Notes: generated from the sequence alone by a model not told the origin. Counted from the stretch's first letter, positions 7,353 through 15,174 are shown. The stretch is 46,145 nucleotides of DNA from Tenericutes bacterium HGW-Tenericutes-1 (GCA_002839155.1 PGXM01000015.1:1-46145), one strand, 5' to 3'. Program-made: numbers and translations.

Positions 7353-7901
7353 ATGTGTGTAGCAACGGTAATTAAAGAAGCAAGAGAAAGCAATAAATTA
7401 ACTCAAGACCAAATGGCTTACAAATTTGGAGTATCAAGAAGTACATATAGTGCTTATGAACGAAAAACAAGACCAATACCAGATGATTTAGTATTAAAGA
7501 TAGCAGATGAATTTAATGATCAACAAATTATTGCAGAGTTTTCATATGAGAAAGGTACTGAATTTTTCAATGTTCCAGTTCTTGATAATGTAGACAAGTA
7601 CCCTCAGGTAGTTATGGATATTCTAATAGAAGAAGCTAGCGAAATGATTAAAGCTTTATTACAGATAAAAAATATTATTAAGAATAAAACTAGGGCTGAT
7701 CAAATCGGGAAGGACGTATTTGAAAGACTTATGGAACAAGAAGAGCAAGTTGGTGACGTTTACACAGCTCTTAAGATGCACTTTATAACAATGCAAAAAT
7801 ATGGAGTCAATGTCAAAGATGTAGAGCGAAGATGTGTAATAAAATTAAGAAACAAAGGATTAATAAAAAAAGAAAAAGCACGCCTTGGCAGGACGTACTA
7901 A
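7353..7901 (+). CDS. XRE-type early regulator
   Basis: The 182-residue protein opens with an XRE helix-turn-helix (about residues 5-55, with QDQMAYKFGVSRSTYSAYERKTR). A long helical second half follows that contains an acidic stretch and ends in a basic tail (KLRNKGLIKKEKARLGR). AAAAAAGGAGG precedes the ATG. The second half has no recognised fold, although its EEASEMIKALLQIKN helices resemble those of small helical regulators. A leader of about 219 bases without a gene precedes it. It probably regulates an early phage promoter or acts as an anti-repressor. It is not the main repressor, which is divergent at 6057. Confidence 0.7.
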   Translation: MCVATVIKEARESNKLTQDQMAYKFGVSRSTYSAYERKTRPIPDDLVLKIADEFNDQQIIAEFSYEKGTEFFNVPVLDNVDKYPQVVMDILIEEASEMIKALLQIKNIIKNKTRADQIGKDVFERLMEQEEQVGDVYTALKMHFITMQKYGVNVKDVERRCVIKLRNKGLIKKEKARLGRTY

Positions 7902-7977
7902 GTAATTAACTTAAATAAATTATACCATAAAAACATTTAAAATTCAATAGATTCTTAAATATATAGGAGGCATATCA

Positions 7978-8079
7978 ATGGAAACATTTATTCTTTGTAT
8001 GTTATATATTTTAACAATATTATCTATTCACCTAGTGGACAAGCTGATTTCTAAAGTGCTCAACAAGTTATTAATATAA
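7978..8079 (+). CDS. 33-residue hydrophobic peptide
   Basis: ATAGGAGGCATATCA precedes an ATG opening 33 codons. Residues 3-19 (TFILCMLYILTILSIHL) form one membrane span, followed by a short amphipathic basic tail (VDKLISKVLNKLLI). I do not recognise it. Its strong ribosome site and single-span design suit a small phage membrane peptide. It stops eight bases before the tRNA-like RNA element. Confidence 0.55.
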   Translation: METFILCMLYILTILSIHLVDKLISKVLNKLLI

Positions 8080-8086
8080 ATTATGA

Positions 8087-8127
8087 TAGCCAGAGGACTG
8101 TGCACGGTTCGATTCCGTGCTTGGCTA
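8087..8127 (+). ncRNA. tRNA-like minihelix (T-arm plus acceptor-like stem)
   Basis: TAGCCAG (8087-8093) pairs with TTGGCTA (8121-8127), and GCACGG (8102-8107) pairs with CCGTGC (8115-8120) around the loop TTCGATT, which is a canonical T-loop. Eight bases, AGGACTGT, replace the D arm and anticodon arm. ACTGT is also the left side of a tyrosine anticodon loop, so this may be a tRNA that lost its middle. A stable 13-pair stacked minihelix is what can be seen. There is no encoded CCA. Confidence 0.55.
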
Positions 8128-8130
8128 CTA

Positions 8131-8225
8131 ACAAAATGGGCTCTTTTGACTCTCCCTCAAAAACCTCTTTTAAGGATAAATAATTTTCACCACGTTATAC
8201 CTTTATAAAGCCCATTTTGTTTTTT
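8131..8225 (+). ncRNA. Three-way-junction RNA element ending in a terminator
   Basis: ACAAAATGGGCT (8131-8142) pairs perfectly with AGCCCATTTTGT (8209-8220), followed by five Ts. The enclosed 66 bases hold two further helices: TTTTGA/TCAAAA (8144-8149 with 8157-8162) and AAGGATAA pairing with TTAT and CCTT (8172-8179 with 8195-8203, one bulge). The layout is a closed three-helix RNA that can also end transcription. It directly follows the tRNA-like minihelix, so both may belong to one transcript. Confidence 0.55.
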
Positions 8226-8255
8226 ACTATCAATCAAATACTAGGAGGATAAGCT

Positions 8256-8606
8256 ATGGGGTTAGATATCAAGGCATTAGCTCGTGGAGCACTCGAAGAA
8301 AAATTTGACATCGAAGTTGACAAAGTAATTAATAACATAATGGATCCTAATACATCGTTCAAGCAAAAGCGTAAAGTAACCATTACTTTAGAATTTACAC
8401 CTAAGGATGAACAGAGAGACTTTGTTGATGTATTAGTAAATGCAACGTCGATAGTTGCGCCATATGGACCAATTAAAACAGCAATTATTATTGGGAAAGA
8501 AAATGGTGAATATGCAGCAGAAGAAATTAATCGTGGTCAGATACCAGGACAAACAAGTCTAGAAGACAATGACAAAGTTATTCAAATGAATAAGGAGGCT
8601 AATTAA
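8256..8606 (+). CDS. Small phage protein of the 'replication terminator protein' family
   Basis: The 116-residue protein has the pattern ALARGALEEKF, then IMDPNTSFKQKRKVTITLEFTP, then a second beta-rich half. I recognise this as the family named replication terminator protein in many clostridial and enterococcal phage annotations. That name is not backed by experiments that I know of. Start: ATG after TAGGAGG. It is followed after one base by the DUF2303-like gene. The pairing is common in early operons ahead of replication genes. Confidence 0.7.
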   Translation: MGLDIKALARGALEEKFDIEVDKVINNIMDPNTSFKQKRKVTITLEFTPKDEQRDFVDVLVNATSIVAPYGPIKTAIIIGKENGEYAAEEINRGQIPGQTSLEDNDKVIQMNKEAN

Positions 8607-8607
8607 A

Positions 8608-9231
8608 ATGATAAAAGAAGCAATCGAGTATTTATTTAATAAAGGTACTGAGGAATTTGGTTCACTCGAAGTTGAGGGAAAGACAGTTGATGTAAAAGAG
8701 GTAGGTAGAGAAATGACAATTCACATTGATGATCCAAATACAGTAAGTATATATTCGCAACTCAATGATGAACGAAAAAGAGAGCAGTTAGTTATTGCAA
8801 AGGCAATTCTACCAAATGTTGTATATGACCGATTTCTAGAATCAGAAAATTTCATTATCGAACTAATGAGTAAGTTTGAACCTACAGAAGACCGTGAAAA
8901 AGTACTTAAGTTGTTTGGATGTATTAAGTCAGAACAAGTACATAAATCAATGGATGATGGTTTATCACAAACAGTTACTGCTAAAAAGGGAATATCTACA
9001 GTAGCGGAAATGGAAGTTCCGAACCCTGTAACATTAGCTCCATATAGAACATTTCCGGAGCTTCCACAACCAACTAGTAAATTTGTATTAAGACTTCAAG
9101 ATGGTCCTGAAGCTGCTTTGTTTAATGCTGGAGGTACTTCATGGAGAGTCGAAGCAATGCAAAGTATTAAGGAATACCTTGATGAGGGTATTAATCCAGA
9201 GCTTAAAGAGTTCGTGAAAATTATTATGTAA
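8608..9231 (+). CDS. DUF2303 (YfdQ)-like early phage protein
   Basis: The 207-residue protein carries the ending seen in DUF2303 proteins: TLAPYRTFPELPQPTSKFVLR, then a short run with WRVEAMQSIKEYL. YfdQ-type proteins occur in early operons of phages, and their function is not established. Its start overlaps the ribosome site of the neighbour (AAGGAGGCTAATTAAA), so it is translated with the preceding gene. The family call is by eye. Confidence 0.6.
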   Translation: MIKEAIEYLFNKGTEEFGSLEVEGKTVDVKEVGREMTIHIDDPNTVSIYSQLNDERKREQLVIAKAILPNVVYDRFLESENFIIELMSKFEPTEDREKVLKLFGCIKSEQVHKSMDDGLSQTVTAKKGISTVAEMEVPNPVTLAPYRTFPELPQPTSKFVLRLQDGPEAALFNAGGTSWRVEAMQSIKEYLDEGINPELKEFVKIIM

Positions 9232-9267
9232 TAAAGAGGGCAATTGCCCTCTCTGCATTAAAATAAG

Positions 9268-9382
9268 GGTATACAAATGTATATCCAAAACGATAGTGTA
9301 TACCCTAATGTATACCCATAAAATCATTAAATGTATAGACATTGTATACCCATGATTAGGTCGTATACCTTTATGTATATAC
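9268..9382. repeat. Phased TGTATACC repeats, candidate centromere (parC) or iterons
   Basis: Eight GTATA(C/T/G) sites begin at 9269, 9279, 9298, 9310, 9333, 9344, 9363 and 9375. Several extend to TGTATACCC. They fall into four pairs with 10-12 bases inside a pair and about 30-35 between pairs, so neighbouring sites lie on one face of the helix. The array lies directly upstream of the actin-like gene and its ParR-like partner, where type II partition systems place their centromere and autorepression site. Replication iterons are a second reading. Confidence 0.7.
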
Positions 9383-9414
9383 AAAATAATAAAACTACTG
9401 TGGGAGGTAGAAAA

Positions 9415-10407
9415 ATGAGATATGCAATAACTGTTGATCCTGGTAAGGATACAACGAAAGCAATATGTAGTTTTCGTGACTCAATAGGTCCACTAAATGA
9501 AAAGAAAACATCATTTCCAACACGGCTATATGATTTAAGCAATGGAGATATTGAAATTCAAGGCAATTCATTTCATGTCGTTTATGATGATAAAGAACTT
9601 GTCATAGGAGAGCAAGGTGAGCTTTATGACACTCAAACTACAAAAACATCACTTTTACATAAGTTAGCAATATTTTCTGCAATATCTAAACTAATAGATC
9701 CCCTTGATAAAGAACCATGCATTGTACTTACAGTAGGATGCCCAACAACCATTTTCAGGAACAAGTCATTAAAAGAAGAATATAGGGAATACATAAAGTC
9801 TAATCCAATCGTGATTATTAACAATCGTAAGCATTTATTTAACTTTGAAAAAATCATTATCAAAAACGAAGGTTCAGGCATTGTTTACTTAGAACCTAAT
9901 ATTTTTCTGCAAAAAAGAGTCGCGGTTTTTGATATTGGAGGTAAACAATTTAATTTTGGGATTTTTGATAATAGAGTATTGATACCCAGTAGCTCTTTTA
10001 GCAATAACTTTGGTGGTACAAAATTACAATCCTTGGTAAGGCAAGAACTCAATATTGCGTTAGGTATTGATTGTAGTTTAATGGATGCCAAAAATGCTAT
10101 AGAGAATGGTGGTATTTTTATTGATGGAGAGCTTAACGCAGATAGTGTAATCGTAATTAAAACAACAATTTCGCGTTTTATTAAGGATTATATACTAAAG
10201 TCTCTTGAAGAAAGCAATATTTCAATTAGCTTAATGCCAGCAGTTGCTGTAGGAGGTACTAGCTTCAGTGTTTTAGATGAGTTTAAAGAGATTGTTCCAC
10301 ATTTAATAACACCTACTAAAGCAGATAGTATTGAAACCTTTCAATGGGCAAATGCAGAGGGTTTTCATATTGTCTGTAAAGTAAAAGCAGGGATGATTAA
10401 TGGCTGA
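9415..10407 (+). CDS. parM: Actin-like ParM-type segregation ATPase
   Basis: The 330-residue protein has the actin/Hsp70 nucleotide-binding motifs: phosphate-1 VDPGKDTTKAI near residue 7, VAVFDIGGKQFNFGIFDN (phosphate-2) near residue 165, and the adenosine motif AVAVGGTSFSV near residue 280. Size and order fit plasmid ParM and AlfA-like proteins that polymerise to push DNA. GGGAGG lies before the ATG at 9415. An upstream in-frame ATG would begin inside the repeat array and lacks a ribosome site. The stop overlaps the ParR-like start. Phage actins such as corynephage AlpC use the same layout with an upstream binding array and an adaptor. Confidence 0.85.
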   Translation: MRYAITVDPGKDTTKAICSFRDSIGPLNEKKTSFPTRLYDLSNGDIEIQGNSFHVVYDDKELVIGEQGELYDTQTTKTSLLHKLAIFSAISKLIDPLDKEPCIVLTVGCPTTIFRNKSLKEEYREYIKSNPIVIINNRKHLFNFEKIIIKNEGSGIVYLEPNIFLQKRVAVFDIGGKQFNFGIFDNRVLIPSSSFSNNFGGTKLQSLVRQELNIALGIDCSLMDAKNAIENGGIFIDGELNADSVIVIKTTISRFIKDYILKSLEESNISISLMPAVAVGGTSFSVLDEFKEIVPHLITPTKADSIETFQWANAEGFHIVCKVKAGMING

Positions 10408-10714
10408 AGACAGACCTCAAAAACCACTTAAATTTAAAAAAGATAATATAGATGTCTATAATATTCTTTGTGGCAAAGAAAACTTTACGCAGTATGTTTG
10501 TGATGCTGTTAGATTTTATGAAAAAAACTCACATTTAAAACAAGAGATCTCAAAAACAAAGTCAAATGAGAGTAGTAATGCAATTTTAGATGATATTCGG
10601 AATAAATTACAACGTATTGAGGATGCAATCAACAAATTGCCTAACGGTTTAGAACAGAAAAACCCCTTGGTGGACAGTCAACTTATTAATCAAATCTTAA
10701 GTGAGGATGATTAG
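10400..10714 (+). CDS. parR: ParR-like centromere-binding adaptor
   Basis: This 104-residue protein overlaps the end of the actin-like gene by eight bases. The first 50 residues (KPLKFKKDNIDVYNILCGKENFTQYVCDAVRFYEK) fit a ribbon-helix-helix DNA-binding domain. A coiled-coil segment follows (ILDDIRNKLQRIEDAINKL). The tail ends in LINQILSEDD, where ParR-type adaptors contact the filament. Position and domain plan support ParR. Sequence similarity to a particular ParR cannot be judged by eye. Confidence 0.7.
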   Translation: MAEDRPQKPLKFKKDNIDVYNILCGKENFTQYVCDAVRFYEKNSHLKQEISKTKSNESSNAILDDIRNKLQRIEDAINKLPNGLEQKNPLVDSQLINQILSEDD

Positions 10715-10732
10715 CAAAAGAAGGTGTAAAGC

Positions 10733-10876
10733 TTGTCAAATTTATTACCATTATGTAGTTGTGAAAACTGTGGTTATACTACCTGGTGCTTGCCAAGTTT
10801 CACATCTGGTATTTGCCATAAATGTGGCGGTGTTGTTACAAAAAATGAATCTAAAGACGAGAAGGTGAAACATTGA
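10733..10876 (+). CDS. Small zinc-ribbon protein with TTG start
   Basis: AAGGTG precedes a TTG that opens 47 codons. The peptide has CSCENCG near the N terminus and CHKCG near residue 31, giving two CxxC-type pairs and a likely zinc ribbon. A charged tail (NESKDEKVKH) follows. Its stop overlaps the TTG of the replication initiator, so the two are translationally coupled. It is probably a small DNA- or protein-binding accessory of replication. I do not recognise the exact family. Confidence 0.65.
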   Translation: MSNLLPLCSCENCGYTTWCLPSFTSGICHKCGGVVTKNESKDEKVKH

Positions 10877-11697
10877 CAAGAATAATTGAAACTCCAAGTT
10901 ACTATTCAGTATTAACAGCTGAAGTTAGGTATGATAAACGCTTAAAACCAAATGAAAAGATACTTTTTGGTGAAATTACAAGCTTATCATCTGTAAATGG
11001 TTTTTGTAATGCAGGTAATGCATACTTCTCTAAGCTATATGACGTTGAAAACGAGACAATAAGCAGATGGATATCTAAGTTAGAGCAATATAGTTACTTA
11101 AAGCGTCAGATAATTTACGGTGAAAATAAACATATTATTGAGCGAAGATTGTATATAAATTGCATTGAAAAAAACATACCCCCTATTGACGAAATAATCA
11201 ATACCCCTATTGATAAAAAAGTCATTACCCCTATTGACGAAAAAGTCAAAGAGAATAATACAAGTGTATTTAATAATACAAGTACTAAACATATATGTAC
11301 AGAATTTGATTTAATTGTTCAAGATTACAATTCAATTTGTGGCAGTAAGCTTCCCAAAGTAACCATCTTAAGTGAAAAGAGAATTAAAAGTATTAATGGG
11401 TTACAAAAAGCTATTAAAGACATTGATTTTAAAATGCTTTTTCAGAAAACTATTGAAAGTAAGTTTTTAACTGGCAGTTCGGGAACATGGAAATGTAATT
11501 TTGATTGGCTAATGAATAGTACAAATGCCCTTAAGGTGCTAGAAGGCAATTACACAGATAATTTTAATAAGGCAGGTGAAAAAAAGAATGCCAAAGACGT
11601 TCGAAGAGATGCTGAAGGAAAAACAGCTAGCCAACTTGCAGAAGAACTCATCAAGTCACATAAAGGACCAATCGAAGATATTGTCACCAACTTTTAA
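10873..11697 (+). CDS. Phage replication initiator (winged-helix, O-like)
   Basis: The 274-residue protein begins with a winged-helix domain (about residues 5-95) of the type seen in phage replisome organisers: LTAEVRYDKRLKPNEKILFGEITSL and NETISRWISKLEQYSYLKR. A low-complexity linker repeats TPIDKKV/TPIDEKV, and the C-terminal part (residues about 145-225) resembles DnaD/DnaB-like helical domains. It would bind the phage origin and recruit helicase through the DnaC-like protein encoded next. Start: TTG at 10873, overlapping the previous stop. Its last 110 bases also encode the start of the loader gene. No polymerase or helicase gene follows, so host replication proteins are used. Confidence 0.8.
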   Translation: MTRIIETPSYYSVLTAEVRYDKRLKPNEKILFGEITSLSSVNGFCNAGNAYFSKLYDVENETISRWISKLEQYSYLKRQIIYGENKHIIERRLYINCIEKNIPPIDEIINTPIDKKVITPIDEKVKENNTSVFNNTSTKHICTEFDLIVQDYNSICGSKLPKVTILSEKRIKSINGLQKAIKDIDFKMLFQKTIESKFLTGSSGTWKCNFDWLMNSTNALKVLEGNYTDNFNKAGEKKNAKDVRRDAEGKTASQLAEELIKSHKGPIEDIVTNF

Positions 11698-12433
11698 ATG
11701 TCCAATATGTAAGGATGTTGGGGCTGTATTATACAAAGTCAAAGATAAGTTTGGAAAGGAATATGATTATGCTAATCCATGCGAATGTAGGACTGGAAGA
11801 ATAAAAGAATGTAGATTACTATTTGCAAATATTCCAGACGAATTTAAAAATCTTACTATCAATAGTTTTGAAACGAATATTTATAAAAATCAAGCCTTTG
11901 AAGCTGTTCAGGTAAAAAAAATCTGTGCTAACTATGTTAATAACTTTCAAGAAATGAAAGAAAAAGGAAAAGGCTTGTATTTACACAGTGAGACTAAAGG
12001 TAGTGGAAAAACAAGGATGGCAATTAGTATAGCAAATGCAATTATAAATTATAAAAATACAGCTGCTAAGTTCACGACAGCAATAAGGATTATCGAAGAA
12101 ATTAAAAGAACATTTAATGATGATCTTGCTGATAAGAATGTTATTCGAGATTTACAAAGAATAGATGTTTTGGTTATTGATGATATAGGAACAGAACGTA
12201 ACAAACCCTTTGTAAACGAACAATTTTATTCAATACTTGATGAACGACTTATAAATAGAAAAGTAACTATATTTACATCAAATTGTGCGATCGAAGATTT
12301 AGAAATTGATGATAGAATTGTAAATCGTATTCAAAAAATGGCGGTACCCATAAGGTTTCCCGAAGAAAGTATCAGATGGGATTTAGCAATTGAAGAGAAT
12401 GAAAGTATTATTACAGATCTATTAAAACCTTGA
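11588..12433 (+). CDS. DnaC-like helicase loader ATPase
   Basis: This AAA+ loader has an N-terminal zinc motif (CPICKD...CECR), Walker A as KGSGKT with Lys141, and Walker B as VLVIDDIGTE, followed by sensor motifs (FTSNCAIEDL, RIVNRI). The size of 281 residues matches the DnaC/DnaI class. I prefer ATG 11588 because AGGTGA lies at the right distance. A GTG at 11576 in the same frame has no clear ribosome site. The gene overlaps the initiator by 110 bases in another frame. It should deliver the host replicative helicase to the phage origin. Confidence 0.85.
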   Translation: MPKTFEEMLKEKQLANLQKNSSSHIKDQSKILSPTFKCPICKDVGAVLYKVKDKFGKEYDYANPCECRTGRIKECRLLFANIPDEFKNLTINSFETNIYKNQAFEAVQVKKICANYVNNFQEMKEKGKGLYLHSETKGSGKTRMAISIANAIINYKNTAAKFTTAIRIIEEIKRTFNDDLADKNVIRDLQRIDVLVIDDIGTERNKPFVNEQFYSILDERLINRKVTIFTSNCAIEDLEIDDRIVNRIQKMAVPIRFPEESIRWDLAIEENESIITDLLKP

Positions 12434-12446
12434 AAGGAATAATACT

Positions 12447-12725
12447 ATGGAAGAATGGGTAGGAGCTCATGAATGGGTAGAAAATCACACAATGCTTACT
12501 GATAAAGATTTGATGAATCCAGACAAAAGTGAGATTGAAAAAATTACGAAAGAAATAGAGCAGGAGTTAAATGCTTCAAACATGAAACAAAGGGAATTAG
12601 ATAATATTTTAATTCATTCCAAAGACAAACTTATTAGTTTCTGTATTGAAAACCTTAATAAAAGCTTTCAGATGTTTGAAGTAACGAGAGACTTCCCAGT
12701 GGTTAAATCTTATCACTACAAATGA
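12447..12725 (+). CDS. Hypothetical small helical protein
   Basis: The 92-residue protein is acidic at first (MEEWVGAHEWVENH) and helical in the middle (KITKEIEQELNASNMKQRELDNIL). I recognise no family. TGAAAGGAATA is the ribosome site, 13 bases after the loader gene. Its stop overlaps the start of the next small gene, so it belongs to the replication operon. Confidence 0.55.
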   Translation: MEEWVGAHEWVENHTMLTDKDLMNPDKSEIEKITKEIEQELNASNMKQRELDNILIHSKDKLISFCIENLNKSFQMFEVTRDFPVVKSYHYK

Positions 12726-12820
12726 TTTATGAACTAGCACAAAAAGCTTTAGATTTAAAAGGTTACAAATTAACAAAGTGTGGAAAATCATGGTACAAGA
12801 GTACGAAAGTGGTGAGCTAA
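12722..12820 (+). CDS. 32-residue basic peptide, overlapping small gene
   Basis: The ATG at 12722 overlaps the TGA of the preceding gene. The peptide (MIYELAQKALDLKGYKLTKC and then a basic KSWYKSTKVVS tail) resembles the start of a HicA- or AbrB-sized protein but is too short to judge. The next gene starts one base after its stop and uses ribosome-site bases (GGTGA) inside it. Coupling is the best argument that it is translated. Confidence 0.4.
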   Translation: MIYELAQKALDLKGYKLTKCGKSWYKSTKVVS

Positions 12821-12821
12821 G

Positions 12822-13055
12822 ATGCCAAGAAAACAAGATAAACCATGTGGATTTGTAGCTGGTTTAACATTAGATTATGGATGGAGCGAGGAAGAGAAAT
12901 ACATAGCAGAAAAGATGTTAAAAAATGGAGCTACAATATCCCAATTAGCTAAAGAATTTCAAAGACAAATACTTGAAGTTATGATTTTGGTTGATGATCT
13001 GATTAAGAAAGGGAGCATCGAATCAAATAAGTCAATATTGAGAGAGGTGAGCTAG
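12822..13055 (+). CDS. Small helix-turn-helix-like protein
   Basis: This 77-residue protein has MPRKQDKPCGFVAGL, then two or three helices (SEEEKYIAEKMLKNGATISQLAKEF) that look like a helix-turn-helix with the turn at NGAT, and a further helix. The GTG of the methyltransferase starts at its last base. I do not recognise the family. A regulator of the replication genes or a DNA-binding accessory of the methyltransferase are both possible. Confidence 0.5.
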   Translation: MPRKQDKPCGFVAGLTLDYGWSEEEKYIAEKMLKNGATISQLAKEFQRQILEVMILVDDLIKKGSIESNKSILREVS

Positions 13056-14791
13056 TGAATAAAATTGCCTTAACTGAATCACTAAAGTTATTAGTTGATA
13101 TATTTTCGGGAGGTGGTGGCGCCTCAGTTGGAATAGAAATGGCCACTGGTAGAGAAGTAAACATAGCTATTAATCATGATATGGATGCAATATTAATGCA
13201 TAAAACCAATCATCCTCATTCACAGCACTTACTGGAAGATATTTGGGATGTTAGTCCATTGAAAGTAACAGAAGGTCGCCATGTAGGATTATTATGGGCT
13301 TCACCTGATTGTAAACATTTCAGCAAAGCAAAAGGTGGAAAACCAAAGGATAAAAATATTAGATCATTACCATTCGCTATTGTAAAATGGGCAAGGCATG
13401 TTCGTCCTGATGTAATAATTGCTGAAAATGTAGAAGAGATTCAAACGTGGGGGCCTCTTAACAAAAAAGGAATACCTATAGCAAAAAGAAAAGGCGAAAC
13501 ATTTAATCAATTCATAAGAAAGCTAAGAAAACTTGGTTATTCTGTTCAATGGAGAGAATTAGTGGCTGCTGATTACGGCACTCCTACAACTAGAAAACGT
13601 TGGTATATGATAGCTCGATGTGATGGAAATCCTATCACATGGCCTCAACCAACACATTCAAAAACAGGAGAGAACGGATTAAAAAAATGGGTACCTGTTT
13701 CAACAGTATTAGAATTTTCGGATTTAGGGAAATCCATATTCGGACGTAAAAAGCCTTTAGCAGAAAATACCATGAATCGTATTGGAAGAGGAATGGATAA
13801 ATTTGTATTTAATAATCCTGAACCATTCATTCTACAAATAGGACAATCTGGATTTACTAAAGATAGGAATAAAACGATTCATGAACCTCTTATTACGATA
13901 GTTACTAAGAATGAACACTGCCTGGTATCACCAGTACTTGCTCCATTTATGGCAGTTAATACATCTAACCATCCAGGTGGGAGCGCAGGTGCACCAATAC
14001 ACACTATTACAACCGGGGGACATCACGCATTAGTATCACCTATCTTGATTCAATATCATTCTGAGACTTCTGAAAACTCTGTAAGAGCATATGAAGTTAA
14101 AGAACCAATAATGACAATTGATGCAAGTCCAAGGTATGCATTAGCTAGTGTGTTTATATCAAAAGCATATGCCGGATGCAGTAGATCAACAGCATCAAGC
14201 GTTGATGATCCGTGTCACACAATTACAGCTAGACAGGTCCATTCATTAGCAGGAGTATTTCTAACAAAATTCTATAAAACAGGTACTGGTCAAGAAGTTA
14301 CAGAGCCCCTACATACAATAACTACCTCAGCAGGACATTTTGGGGATGTAAAAATTTTAATGGTTGAGAAAGAAGAAGTTATAAGTGAATTCCGTGAAAA
14401 GTGCAATATGGTAGCATCATTCATCATGGAATATTACGGTCAAGGCACAGGACAATCACTTAATGATCCACTACATACTATTGTTACAAAAGACCGCTTT
14501 GCATTGGTTACTGTTTACGGTATAGATTATGTCATTGTTGATATCACGTTGAGAATGCTGACTCCTAATGAACTTTTTAAGGCACAAGGCTTTCCAGAAG
14601 ACTACATTATCGATCAGGACTACAAGGGACGTGCTTATCCAATATCAAAGCAAGTAGCAAGGTGTGGCAATAGTGTATGTCCTCAGATGGCAAAAGTATT
14701 AGTTGAATCAAATTGTAGTGATTTAAAAACTGGAGAACGCGCACCAAACATGAGAATAGATTCTAGCCATGAGCAACTAAGATTTGCATAG
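13055..14791 (+). CDS. DNA cytosine-C5 methyltransferase (orphan)
   Basis: The 578-residue enzyme would methylate C5 of cytosine using AdoMet. Motif I is DIFSGGGGASVGIEMA near residue 17. The catalytic cysteine is Cys86 in SPDCKHFSKAKGG, where PDC replaces the usual PCQ. Motif VI is ENV at 124-126 and motif VIII-like TTRKRWY follows. The C-terminal QVARCGNSVCPQMAK contains motif X. Between about residues 270 and 490, five units of the form EPLxTIxTK...LVSP recur, an expanded target-recognition region. No cognate endonuclease is adjacent, so an antirestriction role is likely. Start: GTG after GAGAGGTGA, with the start overlapping the previous stop. Confidence 0.85.
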   Translation: MNKIALTESLKLLVDIFSGGGGASVGIEMATGREVNIAINHDMDAILMHKTNHPHSQHLLEDIWDVSPLKVTEGRHVGLLWASPDCKHFSKAKGGKPKDKNIRSLPFAIVKWARHVRPDVIIAENVEEIQTWGPLNKKGIPIAKRKGETFNQFIRKLRKLGYSVQWRELVAADYGTPTTRKRWYMIARCDGNPITWPQPTHSKTGENGLKKWVPVSTVLEFSDLGKSIFGRKKPLAENTMNRIGRGMDKFVFNNPEPFILQIGQSGFTKDRNKTIHEPLITIVTKNEHCLVSPVLAPFMAVNTSNHPGGSAGAPIHTITTGGHHALVSPILIQYHSETSENSVRAYEVKEPIMTIDASPRYALASVFISKAYAGCSRSTASSVDDPCHTITARQVHSLAGVFLTKFYKTGTGQEVTEPLHTITTSAGHFGDVKILMVEKEEVISEFREKCNMVASFIMEYYGQGTGQSLNDPLHTIVTKDRFALVTVYGIDYVIVDITLRMLTPNELFKAQGFPEDYIIDQDYKGRAYPISKQVARCGNSVCPQMAKVLVESNCSDLKTGERAPNMRIDSSHEQLRFA

Positions 14792-14808
14792 AGAAGGAGA
14801 CTAAAACG

Positions 14809-14994
14809 GTGTTAAGACAAGAAACTGAATTGTGGCAAGTAGCGGGCACAGAAATTGAAGTAACTAGCGAAATTGAAAAAGGAAAAAGAATGGATACAAA
14901 AGTAATGCTTAATATAACAGTTAATGTATCAGGTGAAAGCCTAACTGATTTTTTAAATCTAATTGGAGCAATTATTGAAGAATATAGTATTTAA
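14809..14994 (+). CDS. Hypothetical small protein with GTG start
   Basis: AAGGAG precedes the GTG at 14809 by a good distance. The 61-residue protein has a charged first half (TEIEVTSEIEKGKRMDTKV) and a beta/helix second half (VMLNITVNVSGESLTDFLNLIGAIIEEYSI). An in-frame ATG at 14889 would give 35 residues but lacks a ribosome site. I recognise no family. It lies in the early operon directly after the methyltransferase. Confidence 0.5.
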   Translation: MLRQETELWQVAGTEIEVTSEIEKGKRMDTKVMLNITVNVSGESLTDFLNLIGAIIEEYSI

Positions 14995-15012
14995 ACTTAC
15001 AGGAGGTAACCT

Positions 15013-15174
15013 ATGATATTTAAAGAACTTAAAGAAAATCCTAAAGATGGATTTTATAAAGTATTAAATAAAGACATATTTATTGTAGTCGAAGGTAACA
15101 AAGTAGTACATAGTCCTTACAGAAAAAGTATAAGAGATGATGAAAAAATAATTAAGCTTAAAAAAGGGAGTTGA
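15013..15174 (+). CDS. Hypothetical 53-residue protein
   Basis: AGGAGGTAACCT lies directly before the ATG, a near-perfect ribosome site. The peptide contains MIFKELKENPKDGFYKVLNKD, a beta pattern IFIVVEGNKVVHS and a basic tail. It looks like a small folded domain but is not recognised. It is the last gene of the early operon before a 216-base gap. Confidence 0.55.
   Translation: MIFKELKENPKDGFYKVLNKDIFIVVEGNKVVHSPYRKSIRDDEKIIKLKKGS

Noticed and set aside
8080-8130. A complete tRNA gene
   Set aside because: The T arm and acceptor-like stem are present but there is no room for D and anticodon arms, so it is listed as tRNA-like only.
9268-9382. Replication origin iterons as the main call
   Set aside because: The array abuts the actin-like and ParR-like genes, not the initiator, so a centromere is the better reading. 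An origin is not excluded.
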